From positions 4,712,001-4,776,000 of the forward strand of contig NC_085920.1 of assembly GCF_035222485.1 (NCBI RefSeq): a stretch of 64,000 bases of DNA. Direction: 5' to 3'. This DNA comes from Podospora pseudoanserina (Eukaryota; Ascomycota; Sordariomycetes; Sordariales; Podosporaceae). Shown one piece after another: positions 33,800 through 45,694 of this stretch (the first letter of the stretch is position 1; every line of letters begins with the position of its first letter). Position numbers and translations under genes: made by a program. The notes below the pieces were generated by a model. The model was not told the DNA's origin. It ran no database searches and saw only the letters and a list, made by a program, of their open reading frames with translations.

Positions 33800-34860
33800 A
33801 ACTGAACGGGCCTCTGCACCATCCACTCCTCTGCAGTAAGAACCTTCTTCTCGTCCTCATCGCCTCGTTCTTTTTAGTATTGGTTTAAACTTACCTGGTA
33901 TTATTCACCCCTGTCCCCGTCGCACTCAAATCTATCCACGGCCTTGATCAAGATATCATTGTTCGGCCTGACAAACTGCACGATACTGTACCGCTTTTTC
34001 ATCCCGTCGCTTCCAACAGTGACACGACAGGGTGTTTAGCTGGTTTGAGGTAGCCGTTTGTGAGTATCTTCACTAGATTGACGATGGCTTGCCCGGTGAG
34101 AGGCCGGACCCATTCCCATTACCTGGGGATCGGGGAAGTGGTGGATTCTATGTCGAGGCCGCCGAGCAGAGTTAAAGAGGATGATGGTTGCGGTTGCTGA
34201 AGTCGGTCTTTGGGGGAGCGGGGGTGGGGGGCTCTGTGCCATTCATTGTGGCAAGGAGTAGGTGGTATGTGTTAGGCGCCTAATCATGGTTGAAAAAGTC
34301 GTCGAGATTGGTGAAAGTGATGGCTGAGGAGGGCAAGTTACAAGTTTTTGGACTAGGATGGTCAAGAGGGCATGGCAGGTGGATATGAAAAGGTTTTTAG
34401 CAAGGGGAGATGGGGGGGGGTTACTCCCGAGAGCAAGTCAGAAGAGGTAGCAGGGTGGAAGAGGCCATCTTTGCCATTGTTGAACAACCTGGTTGTGTGA
34501 CTGGGTGGGTGGATGGGATCGGTTGTTTCGACTTTGCCGGCTGGCTTGTAACTAACTACCATAATGAGACGGCCTTTTTTTTTTTTGGAGGGAGTGTTTC
34601 TTTTTTCGTCGCGAGTGGTGAAGCTGAAAAGAGTCTCGGCGAGATCGTAGGGTTAGGAGGATTGAGAGAGGATGGCGGCGGCGCCTTGGGGGGTGGTGGC
34701 AGAGGCCGAGGTGAAAGAAGCCTTGGTTTTTGCATGCTGAAAGGGGTTTAGATGATTCTGTGGGGCCGCGCGATAGTAGTCTTGTGTGTGAGATGGTGGT
34801 TAGGGATGCCAAGGGAGGCTTGGTGGGAATGAGGGAGTTGACGATGAGTTAGTCATGGCT
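33800..34860 (-). pseudogene. Decayed isopenicillin-N-synthase-like 2OG-Fe(II) oxygenase
   Basis: Minus-strand remnants of a 2-oxoglutarate/Fe(II) dioxygenase appear in the right order but in different frames with stops between. First is SACKNQGFFHLGL (the family N-terminal block). Then come SYKPAGKVETTD with FNNGKDGLFH, then PPKTDFSNRN (site of the iron-binding H-x-D, where the His is Lys) followed by LLGGLDIE. Next is EWVRPLTGQAIVNL with LTNGYLKPAKHPVV, and finally KKRYSIVQFVRPNNDILIKA. The last piece near 33800-33850 reads KKVLTAEEWMVQR. The family includes many secondary-metabolism enzymes of filamentous fungi. At least several frame breaks, plus loss of the iron His, make it non-functional. 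No neighbouring cluster genes were seen. Borders are approximate. Confidence 0.75.
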
Positions 34861-37009
34861 GATAGCTGTTTCGAAGAACATTAACTGAAGGAAGGGTTAG
34901 TGAGGTGAGAACAATAACAGATTGACATAGCTTTGGTCAGCTTAAAGGTCTGACAGCTTAATACTACCAGCTAATCACCCACCAAGAAACACAAGCACGT
35001 CCAAGGAGGAGGTGGGGCCGCCAGGAATGCTCCAGACGGTAACTCGACTAAGCTGCAAGGGAGGGAAACCTCTTGCCATTCATTCAGGCTAGATTGCCCT
35101 CTTCAAGATATTTTGGTTGTACGAAATACGAAGTGAGCTTTCTCATTAGTGTTCGTCACATATCAGCTGTGATGTAGAAGGTCTTGTCCGACTGGGTATA
35201 AAGAGAGGTATTTTTACCTATATATTTCAGACGGTGCAATCTTTCTGGCCCCTTTTTTCATTTTTTGTTTCTAATCAGAAAGGTATGGAAACGACTGACA
35301 CGAACTGGTTGCTAGGGTGACACGCCAAGCTAACCCCCTGCCCCCTTTTTCAGCTGAGCCCTACATAATCTTGGCAACGTCTACTGGTGCGGACCATTGA
35401 CATGGGTTGCCAGCCTCAACTTCAGCTGCCCTTGGCGCTGTGAATTTCGGCATTATGTTCAACGGCTTCAAAATTGTGGATTCGATTAACGTCTTGATGC
35501 TTAAAAGCGGCCAATTCGTAGTTGGTTCCCACGACTCCGATGGTGGTCATAAGGTCCAGTGGAACGCAGTGCGCAAACCCCCACGATGAAGCTTCATCGC
35601 GTTTGCCGTGTCATTCGTCCTCGCCGAAGCCGACATGATTGCTGCAGAGAAGGGGAGGTAATTGCCGAGGAGGAAATGCTGAATGTTGCGGCAATATGGA
35701 TGAATTGCCAAGCAATCTACCAACCCTTTGGCGAGGGCTAAGGTCTTGGGCAAAGCTTCGACTGCAAGTAATCTATTCGCTGGCACCCTGTGCGTTATTC
35801 TTGTTAGTTCTCGAGCCGCTGCCCCCTTTGACAGACGATGATCATCACCACAATCGACTACCACCACCACCCCAAGGCTCGATCGTGGGTCCAGAGCCTG
35901 GTTTTAAAGCTCAAAGGCCAGGTTGCTATCTTCTCAGGTGTACATTGCGTATTTAGCCTGGTGAGGAGGTGGTGTCATTGGGATGCAAGGAACGCCCCAC
36001 TTGTGCTGGTGAGTATGCGAGTTGACGGGTTGTATGTTGCAATGGATCGCGTCTAGGATGACGGGAGGACGAGCCTCGTAGGCTCATCAGGCGGGAGAGT
36101 GATGGCAGAGTTGCGGTGTATGAGGGGTGCTTTGTGACTTCTTCGGCGCTAGAATTTGTTGAATGCCGGTACCCGAAAGACTGTCTTGTTTCCAGTACAA
36201 AATGGGGAGACCTCGTCAGATCGTTTGCTCAGTGGCTAAGTGGGCTCGTCATATGTCGTCCGGTCTAGTTTAAAGTTCTTGCAGTTTCTGTCATTGGGCT
36301 GTTCTCATCCATCTCAATCTTGTTGCTCTTCTTAACTTTTTACAAGGACTTTGTGTTGCACCACCCCCTCTCTGGCAAAGAGGCCCTCGGTTGACCTGCG
36401 TTTCACTAACCATTGGAGTGATATCGTGAAGAAAACTGAGAAGGCGCCATCCCGGAGTATTCAGCCCTGTGGATGCAACTAGCCGTTCGCAGCCAGAGTT
36501 GCCAAAATCAGCTTCCCCCTGGGCATCACCGCGAGGCCGCCTTGTCCGTTACACTTGGTCGTATCCATTTGGGCCCGCGTGAGTTGCAACAAACGGGTTA
36601 CAGCGGTGGTTCAAATCACGAGTTTGATAGGAGTTCATCCGAACCTGACGACATCGATTTGAAAGAGTCAATTGGCTCTTCAAAAAGCCAAGAGCGATAC
36701 ACTTCTGGTCTGCCAGACACTTTCCAACAAATCCATCTGTGGAACAAGTCAAAGGCGACGTACCCGAGCCTTACCACATCGTTCTTTCCTTCTGGTGACC
36801 AACATCCAGTGTGAAATCTTTCACAGTGCACAGAGCTCCAGGCAGGACCTCTCCACCGAGACACCGACCTTCAACCCTCCCAAGCTCTCGAAACTCAACA
36901 TCTCCACCTTACCTGCCTGGAGGCTCGTTAGCCTCCAGCATTCAGCCAGTCCCAAACTTAGCAGTATTTTCATCGGTATCTGGCACAGCTCTATGCACCC
37001 GAAACAACA
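34861..37009. other. Intergenic region, gene-poor
   Basis: About 2.1 kb. A few overlapping frames near 35400-36060 and 36473-36814 are not recognisable and have stops in every alternative frame. The area next to the decayed dioxygenase may hold other old gene debris, but I cannot support any. AT-rich around 35100-35280. Confidence 0.5.
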
Positions 37010-38037
37010 ATGGCCAACGGCATCTTTTTTGTTTCTTGGGAGTTGTGGCAGCAGATGACTTTTGTATGTCCTCTACCTTCCTCAACATGCTGTTTGAGGG
37101 TTTCATTTTGCTAACCAGGCGTACCTGACAGATCCTAGCTATGGGGATAGTGGCTGTATTTTGTGCAGGGCTGATGAAACTCTGGTGGAATAACCGTCTG
37201 GTGAAAAAACAAGAGCTGTTGGACGAAGAGAAGAGGCTGCGGGTGGAGGAGATGCGCAGGTCAGGTCTTGGCATGAAGCGAACGAACGATATCCCCTTCG
37301 GAGTTCGAGCTATACAGGGTGGCGTGGAGGTTGATGGGATATGGATCTCAAGACCTGCATCCCAGGACGACCCAGCTACTGCGAAGCTTGTATCCTCCAA
37401 TTCGACGGCAAGTAGCCAATCTTCTGCCTTACCACCGGTCTCCCAAGTCTCTTTGGAGAGCCAACGACCGCTTTTTCGAACAATGGGCGGCTTGAATGAG
37501 GATACACTTCGAAGTTTGGAGGGGCATGGATCGAGACAGCCTCACGATATCTACGTCCCCACTTCGAGTCAACAAATACCCCGTTATCCTAGTCAGCAAA
37601 GCTCAGCGTCGTCGCTAGGAGAGTCTGCCTCGGCAAGAAGCGGGAGTGGGAAGGGCAACTCATCAGCACTCAATTCGAGGGTCTATGCGCCAAAACCACT
37701 TCGTGAAGGACAGTATCAGTACCATCAGGTGGATAGTGCGCGGAATGAGCAGGACTCACCCCCAGATCCTTTTCAAACCCCGGCCCGTACACCCAGTGGA
37801 TTCTCAGTTCGACTACCCAGTGGAACACAGACTCCCCTGTTACCAGTGAGCAGCATACCAGCCCCCGAGCCGACCTTTGGGCCCGGAGACTTGCACTTGA
37901 ACCGTTCTTCTCGGAGGGTGAACGGGGGATTCGAGATTCTACCAGCTGGAACTTTTGGAGGCCCAAGGAAGCTTGACCACTCCGTGCCAGTTCCGGGCAG
38001 AACTGCGTCTCAGTCTCCCAATAAGCCGAGGACATAG
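37010..38037 (+). CDS. Conserved fungal membrane-anchored protein, unknown
   Basis: Two exons, 37010-37063 and 37132-38037 (GTATGT donor), giving 319 aa. The short exon 1 codes for MANGIFFVSWELWQQMTF and exon 2 continues with ILAMGIVAVFCAGLMKLWW, so together they form one N-terminal membrane anchor. A charged helix follows (KKQELLDEEKRLRVEEMRRS) and then the ordered block NDIPFGVRAIQGGVEVDGIW, which reads as the conserved core. The remaining 220 residues are Ser/Pro/Gln-rich and disordered. I recognise this N-terminal plan from other filamentous fungi but know no function. Likely an ER or plasma-membrane protein with a cytosolic tail. Confidence 0.8.
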
Positions 38038-38621
38038 TCGAATGGGGTTGAAGGCAGAGCTATAGCTATGAATTATGAACTTGTATAAACCGTCATGTTG
38101 GAAATAGCTTTTGGGTGTTAACCATCGGATGAGACAGGAAACTTAAGGAGTGAGCTGCGGAGGCCGGAAAAGGATGGTATGAATTTGAGAGGCCCGTATT
38201 TTTGGAAACTATTATCACCCTTTCCGCGTTTACAAATTGCTAGGGAAACTTTGTTGGCTAATCGTAACTGTGGATCAAAAAAATAAATTCATATTGACTT
38301 TGAAGCTTCATGAAGATCCCAAGGGACCCAATCGGCATGCCCCACATTTCCAAGCACGCAGCGGGGTGGTGGTCTTGGCACCGCAGGTTGCTTGACCCAC
38401 CATTCACAGGTCAGGCGAAAGTGGTCACGGGATTCCGCGTCGTTGTTGCTCCAAAGCTTAACGCGCCCCGCGCCCCGCGCCCACTGAATTCATTCGGGTC
38501 AACACCAACTTTCACCTACACGCATCTTCTTCGCCCTTCCAATCCCATACTTGATTGTATCACAAACCTCCGAAGCTGGAACAGGAAAGAGAGCATTGTC
38601 CACCCTCGCGAATCAAGAAAC
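38038..38621. promoter_or_regulatory. Intergenic region, RAD51 promoter
   Basis: 584 bases between two + strand genes. GC-rich GCGCCCCGCGCCCCGCGCCC near 38462-38481 lies about 140 bases before the RAD51 start. No gene. Confidence 0.5.
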
Positions 38622-39728
38622 ATGTCGGCTCACGAGGAATACGATGAATCAGCGATGGAGGATGGGGGACCCAACCCTGGCGCGCCCACACCCCTCGTAG
38701 CCTTGGAGGTACGTTTTAACTACCTCCCACCCTTCCATTTCCAAAATCATTGACTTGGAATTTTTTAGGGCGTTGCAGGTCTGACTAAACGTGACATTCA
38801 AATGATCATCGAGGGAGGCTACAACACAGTTGAGTCCGTCGCCTATACACCAAGGAGGGTACTTGAACAGATCAAGGGTATCTCGGAACAGAAAGCTCAA
38901 AAGATCCTCACTGAAGCTTCGAAACTCGTTCCCATGGGCTTCACTACTGCTACGGAAATGCATCAGCGTCGCAGTGAGCTCATCTCCATCACGACGGGCT
39001 CCAAGAACCTCGACACACTGTTGGCTGGTGGCATCGAAACCGGCAGCGTAACTGAAATCTTCGGCGAGTTTCGCACGGGAAAGTCACAAATCTGCCACAC
39101 ACTGGCGGTGACATGTCAGTTGCCTTTTGATATGGGCGGCGGCGAGGGAAAGTGCATGTACATCGACACAGAAGGCACCTTTCGCCCCGTCCGTCTTCTC
39201 GCTGTGGCCAATCGATATGGTCTTTCTGGGGAAGAGGTTCTCGACAATGTCGCCTATGCGAGAGCGTATAACTCGGATCATCAACTGCAGTTATTGAATC
39301 AAGCAGCCGCCATGATGTGCGAGACACGATTCAGTCTTCTGATTGTTGACTCAGCCACCTCGCTCTACCGAACTGACTTTTTGGGTCGTGGTGAGCTCAG
39401 CTCTCGTCAGACCCATCTCGCCAAGTTCATGCGTACTCTTCAGCGTCTTGCTGATGAGTTCGGGATTGCTGTCGTTATTACGAACCAGGTGGTGGCACAG
39501 GTCGATGGCGGTCCATCAGCCATGTTCAACCCCGACCCCAAGAAGCCCATCGGCGGCAACATCATCGCACATGCCAGTACAACACGCATCAGTTTAAAGA
39601 AGGGAAGGGCTGAGACAAGAATAGCCAAGATCTACGACAGTCCTTGTCTGCCAGAGAGTGACTGTCTTTTCGCGATTGGCGAAGATGGTATCGGGGACCC
39701 GGCCCCCAAGGACATGGAGAAGAACTGA
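38622..39728 (+). CDS. rad51: RAD51 recombinase
   Basis: Two exons, 38622-38708 and 38769-39728, with a 60-nt intron (GTACGT donor), giving 348 aa, the usual length (the Neurospora orthologue is MEI-3). The acidic N-terminal tail is followed by a helix-hairpin-helix DNA-binding domain ([18 protein letters not shown] and [16 protein letters not shown]). Then comes the RecA core: Walker [10 protein letters not shown] at about residues 128-136, Walker B LLIVDSAT at about 219-226, and loop motifs [15 protein letters not shown] and [12 protein letters not shown]. It forms nucleoprotein filaments on single-stranded DNA and drives strand exchange in homologous recombination and meiosis. All key residues are intact. 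The intron falls exactly where the disordered tail meets the HhH domain. Confidence 0.97.
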
Positions 39729-40229
39729 TGGATTCTCTTCAAAGGCATGGGGTCAATGAGTCTAGTATACATGTATTTATTTGAGCAGACATGAAGGATG
39801 GACGGGATACATTGCAAGGTTATGGGATGGTAATGAAGGGTCATGGTAGAGACTAGCAAGGCGTTTCGAGACATTGCATTTGTAGGATGATCTTATCTGA
39901 TTTAGCTTGTACTTTCAATACTGAATTAATTGCATGGAATTCCTGGCTTATTACCTACCATAGAAAACAAAAGCATAAATCAAGGTTCCAGTTGGTTATT
40001 GATCGAGATGCTCCCGCCTGTTGTGTCTTATCAGCTTATCAGAAAACCCACCCTAGCTCAGCCCGGGCCATTCTGCCCAGTCTTGCTCAGAGCTTCCTTG
40101 CTTGCTTGGCAAGGCGGCCAGAATTCTGCCCTCCAAAGCTCAAGAACCGCGACCACTCTACCAGCAACGAAACGCGACAACGCCCCCGGGATCGTCGATT
40201 GGTCGTTAAAAACATCACATGGGGTCAAG
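39729..40229. other. Intergenic region between RAD51 and NUP120
   Basis: 501 bases holding the RAD51 3' end and the nucleoporin promoter; nothing else seen. Confidence 0.5.
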
Positions 40230-43200
40230 ATGCCCTCCAGGAAGTTTGAGATACTCTACAAAGAGGCGCGATTGAATCTAGAGCCTGCTTCGTCATCGTC
40301 TATTGTGCAGCTCCGCGTCGCACCGCAAAGCGCCTACGGACGGGCGAGCTCAAACCGAACCAGCACCGACGACGAGAAGGGCTACCGGTCAAGGAGCCTT
40401 GCGACTGCCTCCTCCATCTACCACCGAAAACACCACAAGTCTCCCAGAGCATTCCTCTGGCGTGTCCTCGAAAATGGCACCATTCTCAGCATTCGCGTCG
40501 CCGATGTTTGCAAGCAGCAACAAGTCGTCGATGCGCCATTGATTCTCAACCTTCGCTTCCCTTCTGCGATACACAGTTCATGCATCGGCTTTGCAGACCC
40601 AAAGGATACCGATTCGTTGTGCGTCTTCGTTGTCGACCAGTCGAACCAGCTGTACTCGATCACACTGCGACCTGAGCTCTTCCGCAACAAGACAACGAGT
40701 GACGGGGGGCTGGGAGATGCTTGCCGGGTATACTCGCCGCCAGGGTTTGCGTTTAAGCACCCGCATCGCCTTGCGGTTGTCAACTCTGATCAGTTTATCG
40801 TCACTATGCATGACGGCGGCATCTTGAAGTTTGACAGAAACAAGACACACGATGGTAAGGCCCTATGTCATATGCCTTGCTGGAACTATTGGTGCTAATT
40901 TTGTCATGTTTACAGTACATGCGTCGCCTTGGAAAGAAACCATTTACAATGTTGCCGGCTGGGGACAAAGTCTGCGTGGGCTTGTTCCCTTCCAGCGAAA
41001 CCCGACGGTCCGATACGAAAAGATCAACATGGAGTTGACAGCGGCCGTATCGACAGCAGTGGTGACCATGGGACTCGAAAACACCGCCTTTCTGTTCACG
41101 ATTTGCTTAGATCACAGAATGAGGGTGTGGGACGTGCGCACAGGTTCAATCTTATACACTGGCGATATCTTGAATGCGAATAGGGATGTGCAGGAAGGGT
41201 CGTCATGGAACATCAATCCTTCGCAGAGCAACCTAATCCGAATAGAGGAAGGCGCTCGTGGCGAGTGTCTGGTTACGACCTTTTCGCCTGTCGGTAACGG
41301 CGAGTTCAAGTTCTGGAAAGTCAAGGCCAACGATCAGGGGTCGATTCATGTTGCCGACTACTTCCCAGGCCAGCAATTGATTCCTCCGAGCCCATCCTCG
41401 ATGGATGTCTGGTCAATGGCCGACTTCGCCGTCATGGGTAAAACAGAAGGGCCGGAACTCTGGGCTTTGTGGAAGAACAACACCAGCTATCGCGTGCACA
41501 GGCTGCAAATACACCCACGGAACGGCAATCGGTGCTTTGATGACGGGTGGAAGACGGTTTATATTGAAAACTCGGTACCAACAGTGGAAGCTTCGGGGCC
41601 ATGGAACTCGATCGACTCCACTGAGAAATGGCTCGATCTTATCTTCTTCCCTGGGAGATTCTCCAAGGCTACGCTTGAAACTGCCCTGGCCGTTTATGAG
41701 AAGGGACTGGGTACCTACAAGGAGACATCTTCAAGAGCGGGCAAGAGTATTGTAGAGTCCATCTGTTCTGTTCTGGGGTCCACGGCGGCATTGGGAAAGT
41801 CCTCAGCCGGCGGTGCTGATTACGAGCAGTTCAGGGGTACAAGCGAAACGCAGTGGATGCGGTTTTGGCGTCTTTTGCTTGAGCTTGACAAGCAAAGGGG
41901 CGAAGCTCTTGCACTGATATATGATCCGGAGGAAGAAATGGTGTGGACTGCATGCGCAGACTTGCTTGCTGCCGTAAGGGAATGCAGCGATATGGACCGT
42001 GTTTATCACAATCTTTCGAGTCCAGAGAAGAAGGATGAGGATGTCGCTGCTCTGGTTGCTGCCGGTCTCACATTTGTGGAAGGTCTTAACGACAGTACAT
42101 CCCAACTAAGCCACGCTGCCCTTCGAGCCGAGTTGTTCCAAGAGTCTTCGCTGCCGGACAGTGAAAGGATGCAGCTGTTCCTAGATCGGGCAGGGTTTTG
42201 GTCATCGGTCGGGGATGACGATATCGCCCAAGTCACCGACATTCTTGGTCAGAACTACCGGACAGTAACCTCTCGTCTGTATGAGGATCTGTTTGATTTG
42301 ATCACAGCCACGAGCGACGCCAACTCACAGGAGCTTAGAGAGCAATTCACTGGGTTTGGGCGGAAGGTCATTGTCCGCTCTGTTCAAGATACAGTCGAGC
42401 TTCACCGGAGAATTCTCTTCAGTCAGCTGGTACTTCTCGTTCACATGGAGTTTGATATCGAAAATGAAGAGCAAAGCCCACTTCACTCGCGGTTCGACGT
42501 GGGTTCCATCTACCGGCGATTAATCGGGGCTCTCCGAAGACTGGAGCATCTGAGGTGGATGGTCAAGACAGAGCTGAACATTCCAGCCAGAGTTGCGGTG
42601 GTGTCTGGTGTTTCTTCTCCTCAGTTAGCCAAGCGTGGACAGGAGGAGACACACACTGTGACAGCCCTGGAGGGGCTTACAGGTCACCTCTATGGGTTGC
42701 CAGAAGATAGCAATGAGCCACTAATTTCCGCCATCACGGACCTGGTATTGGACCTCTGCGCCCCTGGCAGCACGACCATCCTCCAGACGTGCCTTCTCCA
42801 ATGCGGCCTGCTCAAACATGACCGACCAGATCTTGCACTCGAGCTCAAGCCGTTCGCCGACCAGGATCCCTTTTCCATTTATATCCAAGGTCGTGTCTTC
42901 CTTGCACACAAGGATTACGACACCGCTGCCTACTACTTCAGAAGAGCAGCCATTGGCCTCAGCATCACCATGAAGCACATGGATCGCCACAGCTCCGGCC
43001 TGCTCGACGATACAGAATGGAACCTACTTAACACTGGGCTCCCCAATTACTACAGCCATATCGTCTCTCTCTTCGAACGCCAAAAGGCTTACTCGTACGT
43101 CGTGGAGTTTTCCCGCCTAGCTCTTCAATTCGTGCAAACCGGTGCGCAGGACACAGCAAGCATTAAGACTGAAATGCTGAGCCGTCTGTTCACCGCCTCC

Positions 43201-43980
43201 ACAGCCATCTCCCACTTTGAGGAAGCCCACTCTGCTCTCCTCCAAATGCAGGACGAAGCCCTGCAGAGATCCTACCTCCGCAAGCTCGTCGAGAAGATGT
43301 GCGAGACGGGCCAAAACAAGCAACTCATCAGCCTCCCCTTTTCCGGTCTGCAGCCCAAGGTGGATGACATCCTCCTCGAGAAGTGCAAAGCCACCCGCGA
43401 CGTCCTCAGCGGGGTACCCTACCACCAGATCCTCTACGCCTGGAGAATCAGCCACAACGATTACCGCGGTGGCGCCGCCATCCTGCTCGACAGGCTCCAA
43501 AAGCTCCGCCAGGCAGGCGAGGGCGACAAGATCAACAGCGTCAACGGCGACGCGCTGGACACGCAGGTCACGAGGCAGTATCTTCTTTTGATCAACGCGT
43601 TGAACTGCGTGCCGCCCGAGGAAGCTTACATTCTGGAGGATGTCTCTTCCGAGGAGAAATCAACCCCCGCCGCTCCTAGAATTAACAACGGCGGCGGTGG
43701 TGGTGATGACCTCGACGCGCAGCTGGAGGATCTCTCCAAGAAGCTCGATGTCGAGAACGGGGTGGATGGGGAGGAGGAGGAGGACGCGGCGCTGGTTGCA
43801 AAGATGAAGTCGTTCTTGTTGAGGCCGGCGGAGGGGCAGGCGCCGAGGCAGCTGCTGACGCTGGCGGACATTAGGAAGAATTACCAGCTCGAGCTGGACA
43901 GGATTGTGGCGATTCAGAATAATCAGTTTGGTATCATGGGGGAGGGTGACGAAGACGTGGACATGATGGATATTGCTTAG
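40230..43980 (+). CDS. nup120: Nucleoporin Nup120/Nup160
   Basis: Two exons, 40230-40854 and 40916-43980 (61-nt intron), giving 1,229 aa, the normal size for fungal Nup120. The N-terminal half reads as a beta-propeller: FLWRVLENGTILSIRV, LCVFVVDQSNQLYSITL, FIVTMHDGGILKFDR and FTICLDHRMRVWDVRTG. The C-terminal half is an alpha-solenoid (ALYFRRAAIGL-like helices and long Leu-rich repeats) ending in an acidic tail (DEDVDMMDIA). Nup120/Nup160 is a scaffold of the Y-complex (Nup84/Nup107 complex) that coats the nuclear pore and supports mRNA export. I chose the ATG at 40230 because sequence upstream lacks family-like character. The stop at 43978-43980 lies 573 bases from the VPS26 stop on the other strand. 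Confidence 0.9.
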
Positions 43981-44553
43981 AACAGACAACAGCAAAAACG
44001 TAGAATTTGTAGATGGAAGGGGGGAGGGGGAGTAGGCCAAGCAAAGGGAAGATGGATGGGTACCAAGGGAGGCGGCGGCGGCTGGGTGTTGGTGTTTTTT
44101 GCTGGGTCTTGTAATGAATGCTTTTTCCGATTTTGTAATAGGGGTTTTGTTTCTTTTATTTTAAAGCTTTTCGAGGAGAATCAAAAATTGGGAGATGCCT
44201 TTTTTGTTGCCATTGTCAAAAGGCTATCCCCATTTTGCGCTTCTGCTTGTGTACACTCGGTGACCATAAGCGAACAACTACTCGGGAGGAAATCCTTGGC
44301 TGACATTGAAGACAAGACAACCCCATTATTTTAAACCCAAAAAAACGCCCTGCCCAATGCTGGAGAAAATTATCAAACATAAGCTTTGTACAGCCAAATT
44401 CGCTAAAAGAAACAAGAATCTCCTCGCTGTCAAAAAAAAAGCCCTCTCTCAATCCGAACTGGCCCCTTCCTTCCTTTTCCTGAACCCACAAAGCTGTCAG
44501 CAAAGGATGCCTCTCATCACCGCCATGGCCACTGCCGCCAAGTCCTGACCAAC
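43981..44553. other. Convergent intergenic region
   Basis: 573 bases holding 3' ends of NUP120 and VPS26. G-rich then T/A-rich; no gene. Confidence 0.6.
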
Positions 44554-45694
44554 TTACGCCGGCACAGTGGTAATTCTATCCTCTGTTGGGGCTGGTAGGC
44601 CATCTGGCCCGTTGGTGAGTTCCGGGGCTTGACGATACAGGATGATCTCCGATTGCTTGAAATATCTCCTCGCGTCTACCAAGTTGTTAGAAGACCAGTC
44701 ACATTGTGAGTCGTAGCGAGAAAGCTGCTTACCTTCGTCAATAAGGACGAGACTGAGGTAGTATCTCGTGGAGAACTTCTTGTTGACATCTCTGAACGTT
44801 GGTGTTAGGTCAAACCCGCCCAGGAACAGCCTGATAGGTATCGTTTCTCCTCTTGATGGCGACCCGTCCATGATCTAAGGCTATTAGCTGTCAAAGTCCT
44901 ATTTTACAAAGGTGAGTAAGGAGTATGCAAATAGCCTACCTCGAACCGAACCAGCGTCTCACTCTCGTTATATTGGTTAGGCGCCGCTCCCGTCGTCTCT
45001 CGGCGGATGATGCTCAACTCCATGTGTTTAATCTTTAGGCGCACAAGCAAGAAGTAGATGCGCCCCACAATCACATCCTTGAGGTGGTACTTGCTCTTGC
45101 TGTACTCAAACTCGATGTGCAGGCAGTCCTCGATACCAACGTCCATCTTGATGCTGCTGTTCATCTCGGGGGGGATGCGATAGCTGTAGACCCAAATGTC
45201 CTTTTCGCGAATGACGTCGGCCATGCGACGGGATACCGTGACGCGGACAAAGTAGCGCAGCTTGACGTTGATGCCGTTGTAAGACTCGTACTGCTTCTCG
45301 ACATTCTTGAAGTTGAAGTCGAAGGTCTGTGGGTGTTGGAGTTCGCCTGGGGCGGCGAGTTCTTGGACGAGGGAGAGGAATTCGTAGTGGTTGCCACGGT
45401 CGAAGAACATCTCTATTTGTCGCAATGGGGTTAGAGTTTTGGATTTGGAGGGAACTGGAGGACATGGGGGCGCATACCGATTGTGCCGATGAACTGGACC
45501 TTGATGCCTGTGTGCTCTAGCCGCTTGCCATCTTTTGGCCGTATTGTGATGGCGCCTTTGACGGATTCGCCGTCGTTGTACAAGGGTGCCTTCTCCCGTC
45601 GGTTCTTATCAAGCTTGACATCGACCATTGACCTCTCGTCGGCATCTTCTAGCACTATGTCGATATCGACGGGGGTTGCAAAGAAGTACGACAT
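44554..45694 (-). CDS. vps26: VPS26, retromer subunit
   Basis: Four exons on the minus strand: 45694-45478, 45412-44940, 44874-44733, 44675-44554, giving 317 aa. It begins MSYFFATPVDIDIVLEDAD, has KVQFIGTIEMFFDRGNHYEF across intron 1, ELAAPGELQHPQTFDFNF, RYFVRVTVSRR, and SKYHLKDVIVGRIYFLLV. The C-terminal block includes RETIPIRLFLGGFDLTPTF-like sequence (GETIPIRLFLGGFDLTP) and NKKFSTRYYLSLVLIDE. These are the arrestin-like halves of Vps26, which binds Vps35 and sorting nexins to return receptors from endosomes to the trans-Golgi. Introns are 57 to 65 nt. The fourth exon has only 122 nt and codes for the variable tail. Confidence 0.95.

Noticed and set aside
35400-36060. Possible second gene fragment next to the decayed dioxygenase
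   Set aside because: Frames are open on both strands but none shows a recognisable motif; enzyme-like reading on the minus strand was too weak to support.
36600-36630. B-box-like GGTTCAAATCA
   Set aside because: No matching tRNA arms upstream or downstream.
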